64,000 nt of DNA from Thalassobacillus devorans MSP14 (GCF_000496835.1 NZ_KI543239.1:92021-156020), one strand, 5' to 3'; counted from the first letter of the stretch, positions 32,767-41,195 are shown. Made by a program: numbers and translations. Notes: a model not told the origin generated them from the sequence alone.

Positions 32767-33855
32767 ATGGAAAATGACTTTCCTATAAAAATGTGGATAG
32801 ATGTAAATGGAAACGTCCAGGAAAAAGAATATCAAGAAGTGGTGACGGAGAAGCGGGCTAGAACATTCTACCAACAGCTGATTCGCATCCGTACATTTGA
32901 CAGGAAGGGGATTAGTCTGCAGCGCCAGGGGAGAATTGGCACTTACGCCCCGTTTGAAGGTCAGGAAGCCAGCCAGGTAGGAAGTGCGCTGGCTCTGGAG
33001 GCGAATGACTGGATGTTCCCGTCATATCGGGATCATGGGGCAACGATGACTTTCGGGCATTCCTTGAAAAATATCTTACTGTTTTGGAATGGAAGGAATG
33101 AAGGGTGTATTCCACCTGCAGGGAAGAATATCTTTCCCCCGGGGATTCCGATTGCAACTCAGTTGCCGCATGCGGTGGGGGCTGCATTCGCAGAAAAACG
33201 GAAAGGAACAAAAAACGCTGCCATCGTTTACTTTGGGGATGGCGCAACCTCAGAAGGAGATTTTCATGAAGGGTTGAACATGGCCAGTGTGTTCGAGGCG
33301 CCAGTCGTATTTTTTAATCAGAATAACGGCTATGCCATTTCTGTGCCAATGGAAAAACAAATGAATACAAAAACAATCGCCCAAAAAGCCCTGGCCTATG
33401 ATATGCCCGGGGTCCGGGTGGATGGCAACGATGTTTTCGCTGTTTACGCTGAAACTTTGAAGGCGCTTGACCGTGCGCGCAACGGGAAAGGGCCGACGTT
33501 GATCGAAGCGGTGACCTGGCGTTATGGGGCGCATACAACGGCAGATGATCCGACTAAATATAGGGATCAGAAGGAAAGTGATCGGAGGCGGGAAGAGACG
33601 GATCCTGTACTACGGGTGGAACGGCTGATGAAAAATCAAGGATGGTTTGATGAACAGTGGGCGGAAGAAGTTAAGAATCAAGCGGCTCACGAAGTAGATG
33701 CCTCAGTTGCTGAGATGGAAAGTTTTCCGCCTGCTGACCCTAATGACATCTTTGACCATGTGTTCGCGGAACCCACCTGGCAGCTAGAGGAGCAAAAGCA
33801 ACAATACTTTGAAGCGAAAAAGGGGGTTGCCGTATGGAATCAACAACAGCAGTAA
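32767..33855 (+). CDS. 2-oxoacid dehydrogenase E1 alpha subunit
   Basis: 362 residues. Thiamine-diphosphate motif GDGATSEGDFHEGLNMASVF plus FFNQNNGYAIS, with the substrate segment EGQEASQVGSALAL and phosphorylation-loop-like RYGAHTTADDP. Together with the beta subunit it decarboxylates a 2-oxo acid and passes the acyl group to E2. The dedicated upstream Phe dehydrogenase suggests phenylpyruvate as substrate and phenylacetyl-CoA as product; branched-chain 2-oxo acids are the standard alternative. It overlaps the beta gene by 22 bases. Confidence 0.88.
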   Translation: MENDFPIKMWIDVNGNVQEKEYQEVVTEKRARTFYQQLIRIRTFDRKGISLQRQGRIGTYAPFEGQEASQVGSALALEANDWMFPSYRDHGATMTFGHSLKNILLFWNGRNEGCIPPAGKNIFPPGIPIATQLPHAVGAAFAEKRKGTKNAAIVYFGDGATSEGDFHEGLNMASVFEAPVVFFNQNNGYAISVPMEKQMNTKTIAQKALAYDMPGVRVDGNDVFAVYAETLKALDRARNGKGPTLIEAVTWRYGAHTTADDPTKYRDQKESDRRREETDPVLRVERLMKNQGWFDEQWAEEVKNQAAHEVDASVAEMESFPPADPNDIFDHVFAEPTWQLEEQKQQYFEAKKGVAVWNQQQQ

Positions 33856-34835
33856 AGAAGAAAACGATGACCCTTGTCCAGGCAATCACAGATGGGATGC
33901 GTACGATGCTGGAAGAAGATGAAAGGGTGCTGGTGCTGGGAGAAGATGTCGGGAAGAACGGGGGTGTATTCCGGGCAACCGATCACCTTCAGGATGAATT
34001 CGGTGAGGATCGTGTCATGGATACTCCATTAAGCGAAGCGGGGTTCATCGGTGCAGCGATTGGGATGTCTGTCAACGGGCTGCGCCCTGTAGCCGAAATT
34101 CAGTTTCTTGGTTTCATTTATCCTGCTTATGAACAGATCATGACGCATGCCTCTCGGCTCCGTTCCAGAACAATGGGGCATTACACTGTGCCGATGGTGA
34201 TCCGTGCTCCATATGGGGCGGGGGTTCGTGCACCGGAAATCCATTCCGACAGTACGGAAGCGATTTTCACCCATATGCCTGGCCTGAAAGTCGTCTGTCC
34301 AGCATCACCGTCAGATGCGAAAGGCCTTTTGATTGCTGCTATCGAAGACCCTGACCCTGTTTTATATTTGGAACCGATGCGCTGCTATCGTTCTTCACGA
34401 GAAGAAGTAGCAGAAGGAAAATATACGGTTGAAATCGGAAAAGCGAAAAAGGTACAGGAAGGGGAGGATGTAACTGTCATCACCTGGGGAGCAATGGTTC
34501 CCGTCGCTGCCAAAGCAGTAAAAGAAATGGAAGTGAGCGGTGTTTCCTGTGAACTTATCGATCTCCGAACGCTGTATCCGATCGACCGGAATACAATTGC
34601 CGAATCAGTACAAAAAACCGGGCGTACAGTCATTGTCCATGAAGCCCACGGAACCGGTGGTGTGGGAAATGATGTACTTGCAGTTGTCAATGATACGTCT
34701 TTCCTTTATCAGAAAGCCCCGGTTGAGCGTGTGACCGGTTTTGATTCACCGGTACCATTTTTCGGATTTGAAGATGAATACCTGCCGACTCCGGCAAGGG
34801 TAAAGAACGCAATCGAAAAGGTGATCAAGTTTTGA
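33834..34835 (+). CDS. 2-oxoacid dehydrogenase E1 beta subunit
   Basis: 333 residues; the start lies inside the end of the alpha gene, behind AAAAAGGGGG. Transketolase central and C-terminal domains are visible: VLGEDVGKNGGVFRATDHLQ, DTPLSEAGFIGAAIGM, PYGAGVRAPEIHSDSTEA with conserved His, and HEAHGTGGVGNDVLAVV. It completes the thiamine-dependent heterotetramer. Relative to pyruvate dehydrogenase beta chains it is typical in length. Confidence 0.9.
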   Translation: MESTTAVKKKTMTLVQAITDGMRTMLEEDERVLVLGEDVGKNGGVFRATDHLQDEFGEDRVMDTPLSEAGFIGAAIGMSVNGLRPVAEIQFLGFIYPAYEQIMTHASRLRSRTMGHYTVPMVIRAPYGAGVRAPEIHSDSTEAIFTHMPGLKVVCPASPSDAKGLLIAAIEDPDPVLYLEPMRCYRSSREEVAEGKYTVEIGKAKKVQEGEDVTVITWGAMVPVAAKAVKEMEVSGVSCELIDLRTLYPIDRNTIAESVQKTGRTVIVHEAHGTGGVGNDVLAVVNDTSFLYQKAPVERVTGFDSPVPFFGFEDEYLPTPARVKNAIEKVIKF

Positions 34836-34850
34836 CGGGGGAGGATGACC

Positions 34851-36068
34851 ATGGTTGAAATTAAGCTTCATGACATCGGAGAAGGGATGACCGAAGCTGA
34901 GGTTACACATTTTCTTGTGAAGCCTGGTGATGAGGTAGTTGTCGATCAACCGGTGGTAGAAGTTTCTACAGATAAAATGACAGCGGAAATCCCGGCTCCA
35001 CAGCAAGGGGTCGTAAAGGAACTGTTAGTGGAAGAAGGAAAGACCATTTCCATTGGGACTACGGTTGTAGTGCTCGAAACAGCCGGTGAAGCGGAACGGG
35101 AAACCGCCGCCACACTGGAATTAGAGAAAGAACCGGTAAAAGCAGAAACACCGTATGTGCAAAGCTTTGAAGTCACCGCTCCTGACCGGCGTGTCAAGGC
35201 TGCGCCTTACACAAGGAAAGTGGCGCGTGAGCTTGGTGTTGATATAGAACAGGTACAAGGTACAGGTATAAGAGGGAGAATCACTGTGGACGACGTCAAA
35301 CGTTTTGCTGCTGTGCCGGAAACGTCAGCACCTGAGGAGATTAAAACCCAGGAGGTAAGTGAGGAATCAGTGGATAAGTCCGAGATGATTCCTTTCCGTG
35401 GCAGAAGAAAGCAGATTGCCAATAAAATGACAAAGTCTCTTTTCACTATTCCTCATTGCACCCACTTCGAAGAAATAGATGTTTCTGAATTGCTTGATAT
35501 CAGGCAAGAACTGAAGCAGGAAGACTTAGCTATTTCCGCGACAGCTTTTTTTATCAAAGCAGTATCCGTGGCGCTTCAGGAGTTTCCGGTTTTCAATGCC
35601 AGGCTCGACGAAGAGAATGAAGCCATCCGGCTGGTAAAGGAGCATCATATCGGAATTGCTACCGATACAGCTGAGGGGCTGATTGTTCCCGTACTTAAAG
35701 ATGTGGAGAAAAAATCATTGCAGACGATCCATGAAGAAATGAAAGAACTGACAGAAAAAGCGGCTGGCAATCGCTTGAAGCGTGAGGAAATGACAGGAAG
35801 CACATTTACTATCAGCAATGTCGGACCACTGGGAGGCAGTATCGGGGCTACACCGATCATCAATTATCCGGAAGTCGGGTTGATGGCTTTTCATAAAACA
35901 AAGAAACGTCCGATGGTGGTCCATGATGAGATAGCCATCCGGTCGATGATGAATATTTCGATGGTATTCGATCACCGGGTGGCAGACGGTGGTACGGCTG
36001 TCGCGTTTACCAACCGGGTGCAGGCCTTAATTGAACGTCCTTATTTACTATTAATTGACTTGAAATGA
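34851..36068 (+). CDS. 2-oxoacid dehydrogenase E2, lipoamide acyltransferase
   Basis: 405 residues from ATG 34851, better spaced behind GGGGGAGG than ATG 34845. A lipoyl domain comes first with the modified Lys in STDKMTAEIP (about residue 42). Then a flexible Glu/Val-rich linker, the peripheral subunit-binding domain (APYTRKVARELGVDIEQVQG, about 120-140), another linker and the catalytic domain ending in FDHRVADGGTA with active His and Asp. It transfers the acyl group to CoA. No E3 (lipoamide dehydrogenase) gene is in the window, so E3 must be shared from another locus. Confidence 0.9.
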   Translation: MVEIKLHDIGEGMTEAEVTHFLVKPGDEVVVDQPVVEVSTDKMTAEIPAPQQGVVKELLVEEGKTISIGTTVVVLETAGEAERETAATLELEKEPVKAETPYVQSFEVTAPDRRVKAAPYTRKVARELGVDIEQVQGTGIRGRITVDDVKRFAAVPETSAPEEIKTQEVSEESVDKSEMIPFRGRRKQIANKMTKSLFTIPHCTHFEEIDVSELLDIRQELKQEDLAISATAFFIKAVSVALQEFPVFNARLDEENEAIRLVKEHHIGIATDTAEGLIVPVLKDVEKKSLQTIHEEMKELTEKAAGNRLKREEMTGSTFTISNVGPLGGSIGATPIINYPEVGLMAFHKTKKRPMVVHDEIAIRSMMNISMVFDHRVADGGTAVAFTNRVQALIERPYLLLIDLK

Positions 36069-36096
36069 TTTTTAATAAATTTTGGAGGGATTGCGA

Positions 36097-37218
36097 ATGA
36101 AAGAACAGGTTACTCAAAAAAAAGCGCCAGAAGCGGTTGAGGACTTTTTTCCGGTCAAAGAGGTAGATTATCTGGAATATTACACTGGAAACGCTAAACA
36201 GGCAGCGCATTTCTTCTGTACAGCCTTCGGGTTCGAGCCGGTCGCTTATTCCGGATTGGAAACGGGAAATCGTGAAACAGTTTCTTATGTGCTGCAACAG
36301 CGCAAGGTCAGAATTGTTGTGACGGGTACATTGACAGAAAGCAGCAGAGTTGCTGAATTCACGAAAAAGCACGGGGACGGGGTGAAAGATGTCGCCCTAA
36401 CGGTAGATGACGTAGATAAAGCATATAAAGAAGCGGTTTCGCGTGGAGCGATTGAAATTACTCCCCCATTCACGATCGACGATGAGTATGGACCAGTAAA
36501 GAAAGCCGTGATTGGTACTTATGGTGATACGATCCACACACTGGTAGAACGTAAAGACTATAAAGGTGTGTTCATGCCTGGATTCCTTCCTGCTGATTTC
36601 GAAATCCCGCATCAATCCACTGGCATTGCCGCCATCGATCATGTGGTAGGGAATGTAGAACGTATGGAAGAATGGGTGTCTTATTATGAAAAAGTCATGG
36701 GCTTCAAGGAAATGCGCCATTTCTCGGACGAAGATATTACAACCGAGTATTCCGCGCTGATGTCTAAAGTGATGCATAACGGCGGACGGATCAAATTCCC
36801 GATCAATGAGCCGGCGGAAGGTAAAAAGAAGTCTCAAATTGAAGAGTACCTTGATTTCTATAATGGTCCTGGGGTTCAGCACATTGCTTTGATTACCGGG
36901 GATATCGTCGACACGGTAACAAAGTTACGTGAAAACGGAGTTGAATTCCTTAACACCCCGGATGCCTACTACGATGAGCTCACCGATCGTGTCGGAGAAA
37001 TAGATGAAGAAATTGATAAATTGAGAGAATTGAAGATTCTGGTAGACCGTGATGACGAAGGCTATCTATTGCAGATTTTTACAAAGCCGATCGTTGACCG
37101 TCCTACGATGTTCATTGAAATTATCCAGCGTAAAGGGGCCCGTGGCTTCGGCGAAGGAAACTTCAAGGCACTCTTTGAGTCTATCGAACGCGAGCAGGAA
37201 CGCAGAGGAAACCTTTAA
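36097..37218 (+). CDS. hppD: 4-hydroxyphenylpyruvate dioxygenase
   Basis: 373 residues from ATG 36097 behind GGAGGG. Two vicinal-oxygen-chelate domains; the second carries the iron ligands His in AAIDHVVGN, His in GVQHIAL and Glu in MFIEIIQRKGARGFGEGNFK, the classical HPD end. It turns 4-hydroxyphenylpyruvate into homogentisate, the first ring step of tyrosine breakdown. It is separated by only 28 bases from the E2 gene without a terminator, so it may be co-transcribed with the phenylalanine genes. A terminator follows. Confidence 0.92.
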   Translation: MKEQVTQKKAPEAVEDFFPVKEVDYLEYYTGNAKQAAHFFCTAFGFEPVAYSGLETGNRETVSYVLQQRKVRIVVTGTLTESSRVAEFTKKHGDGVKDVALTVDDVDKAYKEAVSRGAIEITPPFTIDDEYGPVKKAVIGTYGDTIHTLVERKDYKGVFMPGFLPADFEIPHQSTGIAAIDHVVGNVERMEEWVSYYEKVMGFKEMRHFSDEDITTEYSALMSKVMHNGGRIKFPINEPAEGKKKSQIEEYLDFYNGPGVQHIALITGDIVDTVTKLRENGVEFLNTPDAYYDELTDRVGEIDEEIDKLRELKILVDRDDEGYLLQIFTKPIVDRPTMFIEIIQRKGARGFGEGNFKALFESIEREQERRGNL

Positions 37219-37268
37219 GGGAAGGTTTGGCACGAAGCAGGTTGACTTACAGAATAATAAATAAAATC

Positions 37269-37296
37269 AAGGGAGAATGCTATTCTCCCTTTTTCT
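37269..37296 (+). terminator. Terminator between hppD and the flavin reductase gene
   Basis: AAGGGAGAAT pairs with ATTCTCCCTT around GCT, followed by T-run. No clear new promoter lies in the remaining 25 bases, so it may act as an attenuator inside the operon. Confidence 0.75.
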
Positions 37297-37321
37297 ACTC
37301 AGAAAGTGTGGTGGATGAATC

Positions 37322-37951
37322 ATGGAAATAAAACCGGATTCCCTGGCCTGGAAGGACGCGTATAAACTATTGATTGGTTCCGTGCTGCCAAGGCCGATTG
37401 CTTTCGTTTCTACTATAGATGAAAAAGGAAACGTAAATCTGGCACCATTCAGTTTTTTTACCGGTATCTGTGCCGATCCTATGTTGATATGTTTTGCTCC
37501 GATGCTTCGTGGAACAGATGGTGAGAAGAAGGATACATTACGGAATATTGAAGCGACGAAGGAGTTTGTCATCAACGTTGTCAGTGAAGATTTTGCCGAA
37601 CAAATGAATAATACGGCGATCGAATACCGGCATGGTACCGATGAATTCGAAGCTGTCGGCTTAACGAAATCAGCGAGTGCTTCCGTCAAACCTCCTCGTG
37701 TAAAAGAAAGCAGAGTACATTTAGAGTGCGAACTTCATGAGCTGCTCCACTTCGGAAATGAACCGGGTGCCGGCAGCCTGGTGATTGGAAAGGTGAAGGT
37801 TGTACAAATTCAAGATGATTTATATGAAAATGGCCGTATTGATACAGAAAAACTGAATCCGATTGGCCGGCTGGCAGGACAGAATTACACAAAAGCGATT
37901 GCTGAAACGTTCACCCTGGAACGGAAGAAAAGTCCTGAGGGATTAAAATGA
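37322..37951 (+). CDS. Flavin reductase-like (DIM6/NTAB family) protein
   Basis: 209 residues behind GGTGGATG. Flavin-binding split-barrel features: LLIGSVLPRPIAFVSTIDEKG at the N-terminus, LAPFSFFTGICADPMLICFAP and the TLRNIEATKEFVINVV segment. Relatives bind FMN and reduce flavins or act on unknown substrates. Its role in homogentisate breakdown is unknown, but its stop overlaps the FAH start by four bases (ATGA), which binds it to this pathway. Confidence 0.82.
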   Translation: MEIKPDSLAWKDAYKLLIGSVLPRPIAFVSTIDEKGNVNLAPFSFFTGICADPMLICFAPMLRGTDGEKKDTLRNIEATKEFVINVVSEDFAEQMNNTAIEYRHGTDEFEAVGLTKSASASVKPPRVKESRVHLECELHELLHFGNEPGAGSLVIGKVKVVQIQDDLYENGRIDTEKLNPIGRLAGQNYTKAIAETFTLERKKSPEGLK

Positions 37952-38865
37952 AGTATATCACGTTTCGAAATAACCTGGGAAAGATTGCTGCAGGCTGGAT
38001 AGACAACGAAATAGTGGTCGATATGCAGGAGGCTTCGAACGGTAAATTACCATCAGATTTAGTAACGTTTCTCGAAAAAGAAGAAGCGTATCGCGGCCTG
38101 GTTGATCAGCTCGCAGATTCATTGAATATAGAAGATCCAGGAGTCTATCGAAAAGAAGAAGTCGAATTGTTAGCACCTTTGCCTCGGCCTGTCAGTGTCC
38201 GTGATTTTTATGCTTTTGAAGAACACGTGAAGACAGCACGGGGAAAGCGCGGACTGGACGTGGTACCGGAATGGTATGAAGTTGCTGTTTTTTATTTTTC
38301 AAATCACCTGGCAGTCAAAGGACCGAATGAAGAAGTGGCACGCCCGAAAAATTGTGAATGGCTGGATTATGAATTGGAAATCGCCTGTGTCATCGGGAAG
38401 CAAGGCCGGAATATATCTGCTGCGGAAGCGGATGATTACATATTCGGCTATTGCATTATGAACGATTGGAGTGCCCGTGACCTGCAGCGTCAGGAATTGA
38501 AGGTCGGTCTTGGGCCTGCCAAGGGGAAAGATTTCGCTACCTCGATGGGACCTTGGCTAGTCACGAAAGATGAGCTGGCTGCTTTTCAAAAAGGCGGGCG
38601 TTACGACCTTGAAATGAAAGCAGCAGTAAATGGAAAGGTCCTCTCGGAAGGCAGTTTTGAGACGATTCATTATACATTTGCTGAAATGATCGAGCGTGCT
38701 TCGGCAGACGTCACACTCTACCCTGGTGAAGTGCTCGGATCAGGTACAGTCGGTACGGGGTGCATATTAGAATTGGGAACCAATATACACCGTTGGCTGG
38801 AGCCGGGGGATGAAGTTTCCCTTGAAATTACAGGATTAGGAAAACTGACAAATAAAATTATATAA
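37948..38865 (+). CDS. Fumarylacetoacetate hydrolase-family protein
   Basis: 305 residues, starting in an ATGA overlap. FAH catalytic features: SVRDFYAFEEHVKTAR, LDYELEIACVIGK with metal-binding Glu residues, YCIMNDWSARDLQ, GKDFATSMGPWLVT and GSGTVGTGC. It would split fumarylacetoacetate into fumarate and acetoacetate. At 305 residues it is shorter than the roughly 420-residue animal/fungal FAH and closer to bacterial FAH-family hydrolases. No maleylacetoacetate isomerase gene is nearby. Confidence 0.88.
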   Translation: MKYITFRNNLGKIAAGWIDNEIVVDMQEASNGKLPSDLVTFLEKEEAYRGLVDQLADSLNIEDPGVYRKEEVELLAPLPRPVSVRDFYAFEEHVKTARGKRGLDVVPEWYEVAVFYFSNHLAVKGPNEEVARPKNCEWLDYELEIACVIGKQGRNISAAEADDYIFGYCIMNDWSARDLQRQELKVGLGPAKGKDFATSMGPWLVTKDELAAFQKGGRYDLEMKAAVNGKVLSEGSFETIHYTFAEMIERASADVTLYPGEVLGSGTVGTGCILELGTNIHRWLEPGDEVSLEITGLGKLTNKII

Positions 38866-38886
38866 ACAGTCGAAGGAGGGATCCGG

Positions 38887-40035
38887 GTGTTTTATCGAAG
38901 TTTAGGGGAGATTCCCCATAAGCGGCATACGATGTTCAAAAAGGAAGATGGCACGTTATTTCGTGAACAAGTGATGGGGACAAAAGGGTTTTCAGGGACT
39001 CAGTCGATTCTTTACCATCACCACATGCCGACCGAGGTGACGAAAGCAGAGCAATTGTACAGCTACCTGCCTGAATTTGAAGAACAGGATGCATTGAGAC
39101 ACCGTCATTTCCTGACCCCGGAAGCTGATAAAGGCGGAAATGCTTTGGATGCCCGAAATTATACATTGGGAAATGAAGATTTATTGATGGGCACCATGAT
39201 AGTGACCGAACCGCTGGAAGGTTTTTATCGTAATGGGGATGGCGATGAGATGATGTTCATTCATACCGGTTCAGGAAGAATTGAAAGTATGTTCGGAACG
39301 ATCACATATCGCAAAGGGGATTATATTGTTATCCCGATTGGCACCATTTATCGGCTGGTTCCGGAAGGTGAGAGTCTAATTTTCTTTGTAGAAGCCTTCA
39401 GTCAGATTACAACACCGAAGCGCTACCGCAATGAGTATGGACAATTGCTGGAACACAGCCCTTTTTGTGAGCGGGACATTCGGGGACCGGAAAAGTTAGA
39501 AACCTTCGATGAAAAAGGAGAATTTGAAGTACTTACGAAATCCCGCGGGCATGTGCACAAGCATATTTTTAACCACCATCCTCTGGATGTCGTCGGGTGG
39601 GACGGCTATCTATATCCATGGGTTTTCAACGTGGAAGACTTTGAACCAATCACAGGTCGCATTCATCAGCCGCCTCCGGTACATCAAACATTTGAAGCGC
39701 ACAACTTTGTGGTTTGTTCATTTGTTCCGCGGCTGTTCGACTATCATCCGGAGTCGATTCCAGCTCCATACTATCACAGCAATGTGAACAGTGACGAAGT
39801 ACTTTACTATGTCGAAGGTAACTTCATGAGCAGGAAAGGGATTAATGAACGTTCGATCACCCTGCACCCAAGCGGAATTCCTCATGGACCGCATCCTGGC
39901 ACAACTGAAGCCAGCATTGGCAAAAAAGAAACCCTGGAGCTTGCGGTCATGATCGATACGTTCCGGCCGCTCAAAATCGTCAAAAAAGCAAAAGGTTATG
40001 AAGATACCAATTATATGTATACATGGGTGGAATGA
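38887..40035 (+). CDS. hmgA: Homogentisate 1,2-dioxygenase
   Basis: 382 residues from GTG 38887, behind GAAGGAGG. Cupin-type iron centre near the C-terminus: PAPYYHSNVNSDEVLYYVEG supplies His and Glu, and SGIPHGPHPGTTE supplies further His. It opens the ring of homogentisate to maleylacetoacetate. It is somewhat shorter than the about 430-residue proteobacterial enzyme. It ends the hppD-flavin reductase-FAH-HGD cluster and is followed by a strong terminator. Confidence 0.9.
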   Translation: MFYRSLGEIPHKRHTMFKKEDGTLFREQVMGTKGFSGTQSILYHHHMPTEVTKAEQLYSYLPEFEEQDALRHRHFLTPEADKGGNALDARNYTLGNEDLLMGTMIVTEPLEGFYRNGDGDEMMFIHTGSGRIESMFGTITYRKGDYIVIPIGTIYRLVPEGESLIFFVEAFSQITTPKRYRNEYGQLLEHSPFCERDIRGPEKLETFDEKGEFEVLTKSRGHVHKHIFNHHPLDVVGWDGYLYPWVFNVEDFEPITGRIHQPPPVHQTFEAHNFVVCSFVPRLFDYHPESIPAPYYHSNVNSDEVLYYVEGNFMSRKGINERSITLHPSGIPHGPHPGTTEASIGKKETLELAVMIDTFRPLKIVKKAKGYEDTNYMYTWVE

Positions 40036-40040
40036 AGAAT

Positions 40041-40068
40041 AAGCTGCAACTTTTGCAGCTTTTTTTCA
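40041..40068 (+). terminator. Terminator of the homogentisate operon
   Basis: AAGCTGCAA pairs with TTGCAGCTT around CTT, followed by a run of T residues. Confidence 0.85.
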
Positions 40069-40087
40069 TACTTTAGCTCCCAATTGC

Positions 40088-40585
40088 TGAAGACTCAGTT
40101 TCGAGGTTTCAGGTAGCGATTATGGCGGCTGGGAAAACGGATCGCTTTCCGTGGGCATGTGGTGAGCTTCCTCAGGCTTCGCCTTGCGGGATCTCACCGA
40201 TCATGTTCATCCCACAGGAGTCTCACCGTTTTCCCCGCCGTCATACGTTTATTTGTGTCTCGAAACTTTATCAGCATGCTTTATAACAAAGAAAGTACAT
40301 TCAAATTAGCAATGTAATAGTGTTTTCTTCACTCATTAGTGCTGGACTTTCCAAGTACGATTTCGAGTACCTTATATGGCAAGGGGCGTGGGGGAAGGTT
40401 GAGACTCCTGCGGGAAAGGATAGACTGGCAAGACCCCGCAGAGCTTTAGCTCGAGGAGGCTTGCCGGCTTCCCCGCGGAAAGCGAATCCTTCCCCAGCGC
40501 CCCTAAACTCTACCAAACATCTCGAAATCAAGTCTTCGACTTTTCGGCCCTATTGTTGAATAAGAATCTTATGAAAAAACAACAA
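40088..40585. repeat. Family I double-hairpin repeat, copy 3 (diverged)
   Basis: It has the same order as copies 1 and 2: GAAGACTCAGTTTCGAG, left module with GATCGCTTTCCGTGGGC, spacer, right module with GAGACTCCTGCGGGA and GGAAAGCGA, right terminal CTCGAAATCAAGTC and tail CTATTGTTGAATAAG. The sequence differs widely, yet arms still pair: the outer right-module stem is GGGGCG/CGCCCC here where copy 1 has GGTGGC/GCCACC. Confidence 0.88.
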
Positions 40586-40671
40586 CCTTTAATTGAACCT
40601 TTTGTTAAAATTTTCACTAATAAAATGGGATTCATTATACTATTTTTGAGATTTTGTGGTATCATTAAGGT

Positions 40672-40806
40672 GATACAGACATAAAGTAAGAAGACCGCAG
40701 CGCCAACTGCGGTCATATGGATATCGATTCCCCCAGGGGATCGGCCGTCAGGAATAGACCTCTCCCAATCAACTTGTCCAGGGTTAATAGGGAGGTCTAT
40801 TTTTTA
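40672..40806 (+). ncRNA. Antisense antitoxin RNA candidate (RatA-like)
   Basis: An extended -10, TGGTATCAT (40658-40665), would start a transcript at about 40672. It ends at the strong hairpin 40753-40804 followed by TTTTTT. It contains the hairpins GACCGCAG/CTGCGGTC (40693-40714) and CCCC/GGGG (about 40731-40740), and overlaps the 3' part of the toxin mRNA on the other strand, the arrangement of Bacillus txpA/ratA. Existence as an RNA is inferred. Confidence 0.55.
40753..40806 (+). terminator. Terminator of the putative antitoxin RNA
   Basis: AATAGACCT(C)TCCC pairs with GGGA(-)GGTCTATT, followed by TTTTT. On the opposite strand the toxin stop codon lies within this hairpin. Confidence 0.75.
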
Positions 40807-40895
40807 TTGGTCAGTTTGATGACCAGGGCGAGCAACGTAAGAATAAAGGTGCCAAACGCAAGCATCACCATCAGGACTTCATACGTACCCATCAT
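40797..40895 (-). CDS. Small hydrophobic type I toxin (TxpA/holin-like toxin family)
   Basis: 32 residues from ATG 40895 (two ATGs further upstream abut the ribosome-binding site GGGGGTG, which is six bases from 40895). The product is MMGTYEVLMVMLAFGTFILT followed by a hydrophobic stretch and a KLTNKK tail. This is the short TYExLxLMxxFGT pattern of the Bacillus/Lactobacillales holin-like toxin family. Minus-strand promoter TTGTGA-17-TAAATA lies at about 40990-40960, and a terminator hairpin GACCGCAG/CTGCGGTC at 40714-40693. Such peptides permeabilise the membrane when not silenced by an antisense RNA. Confidence 0.75.
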   Translation of the reverse strand: MMGTYEVLMVMLAFGTFILTLLALVIKLTNKK

Positions 40896-41049
40896 AGGCA
40901 TCACCCCCTTCTTCTTCGGACATGGGGCTAGCCGACCTCTCCCTACAAGATCGATATCTATTTACAAGGATACCATATTTTTCACAAAAGGGGAACAAAC
41001 GTTCTGCAATTAGGGAGAAATACGCAACATATAGGAGAAAAGTACGCTT

Positions 41050-41115
41050 TTAAACATGGGAACAGTTATAATTCGGTTGTTTACAAGGCGGTTTGGTGCA
41101 GGCGATTTTATACAT
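41050..41115 (-). CDS. Possible 21-residue cysteine-containing peptide
   Basis: ATG 41115 is seven bases after GGAGGTGG, giving MYKIACTKPPCKQPNYNCSHV with three cysteines. The ribosome-binding site is inside the hairpin at 41118-41153, so the signal may be accidental. It lies downstream of amtB on the same strand. Support is weak. Confidence 0.25.
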   Translation of the reverse strand: MYKIACTKPPCKQPNYNCSHV

Positions 41116-41117
41116 AG

Positions 41118-41158
41118 GAACACCACCTCCACTCAATGGTTGGGGTGGTGTTCTTTTT
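41118..41158 (+). terminator. Terminator-like hairpin before amtB end
   Basis: GAACACCACCTCC pairs with GG(T/G)GGTGGTGTTC, followed by TTTTT on the plus strand. On the minus strand, where amtB is read, there is no T-run, so it fits a plus-strand transcript or a structural end of the amtB mRNA. Confidence 0.55.
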
Positions 41159-41195
41159 AGTCCTTTAAGAAAGTTTAACTTAGTTAAAAGAAATA

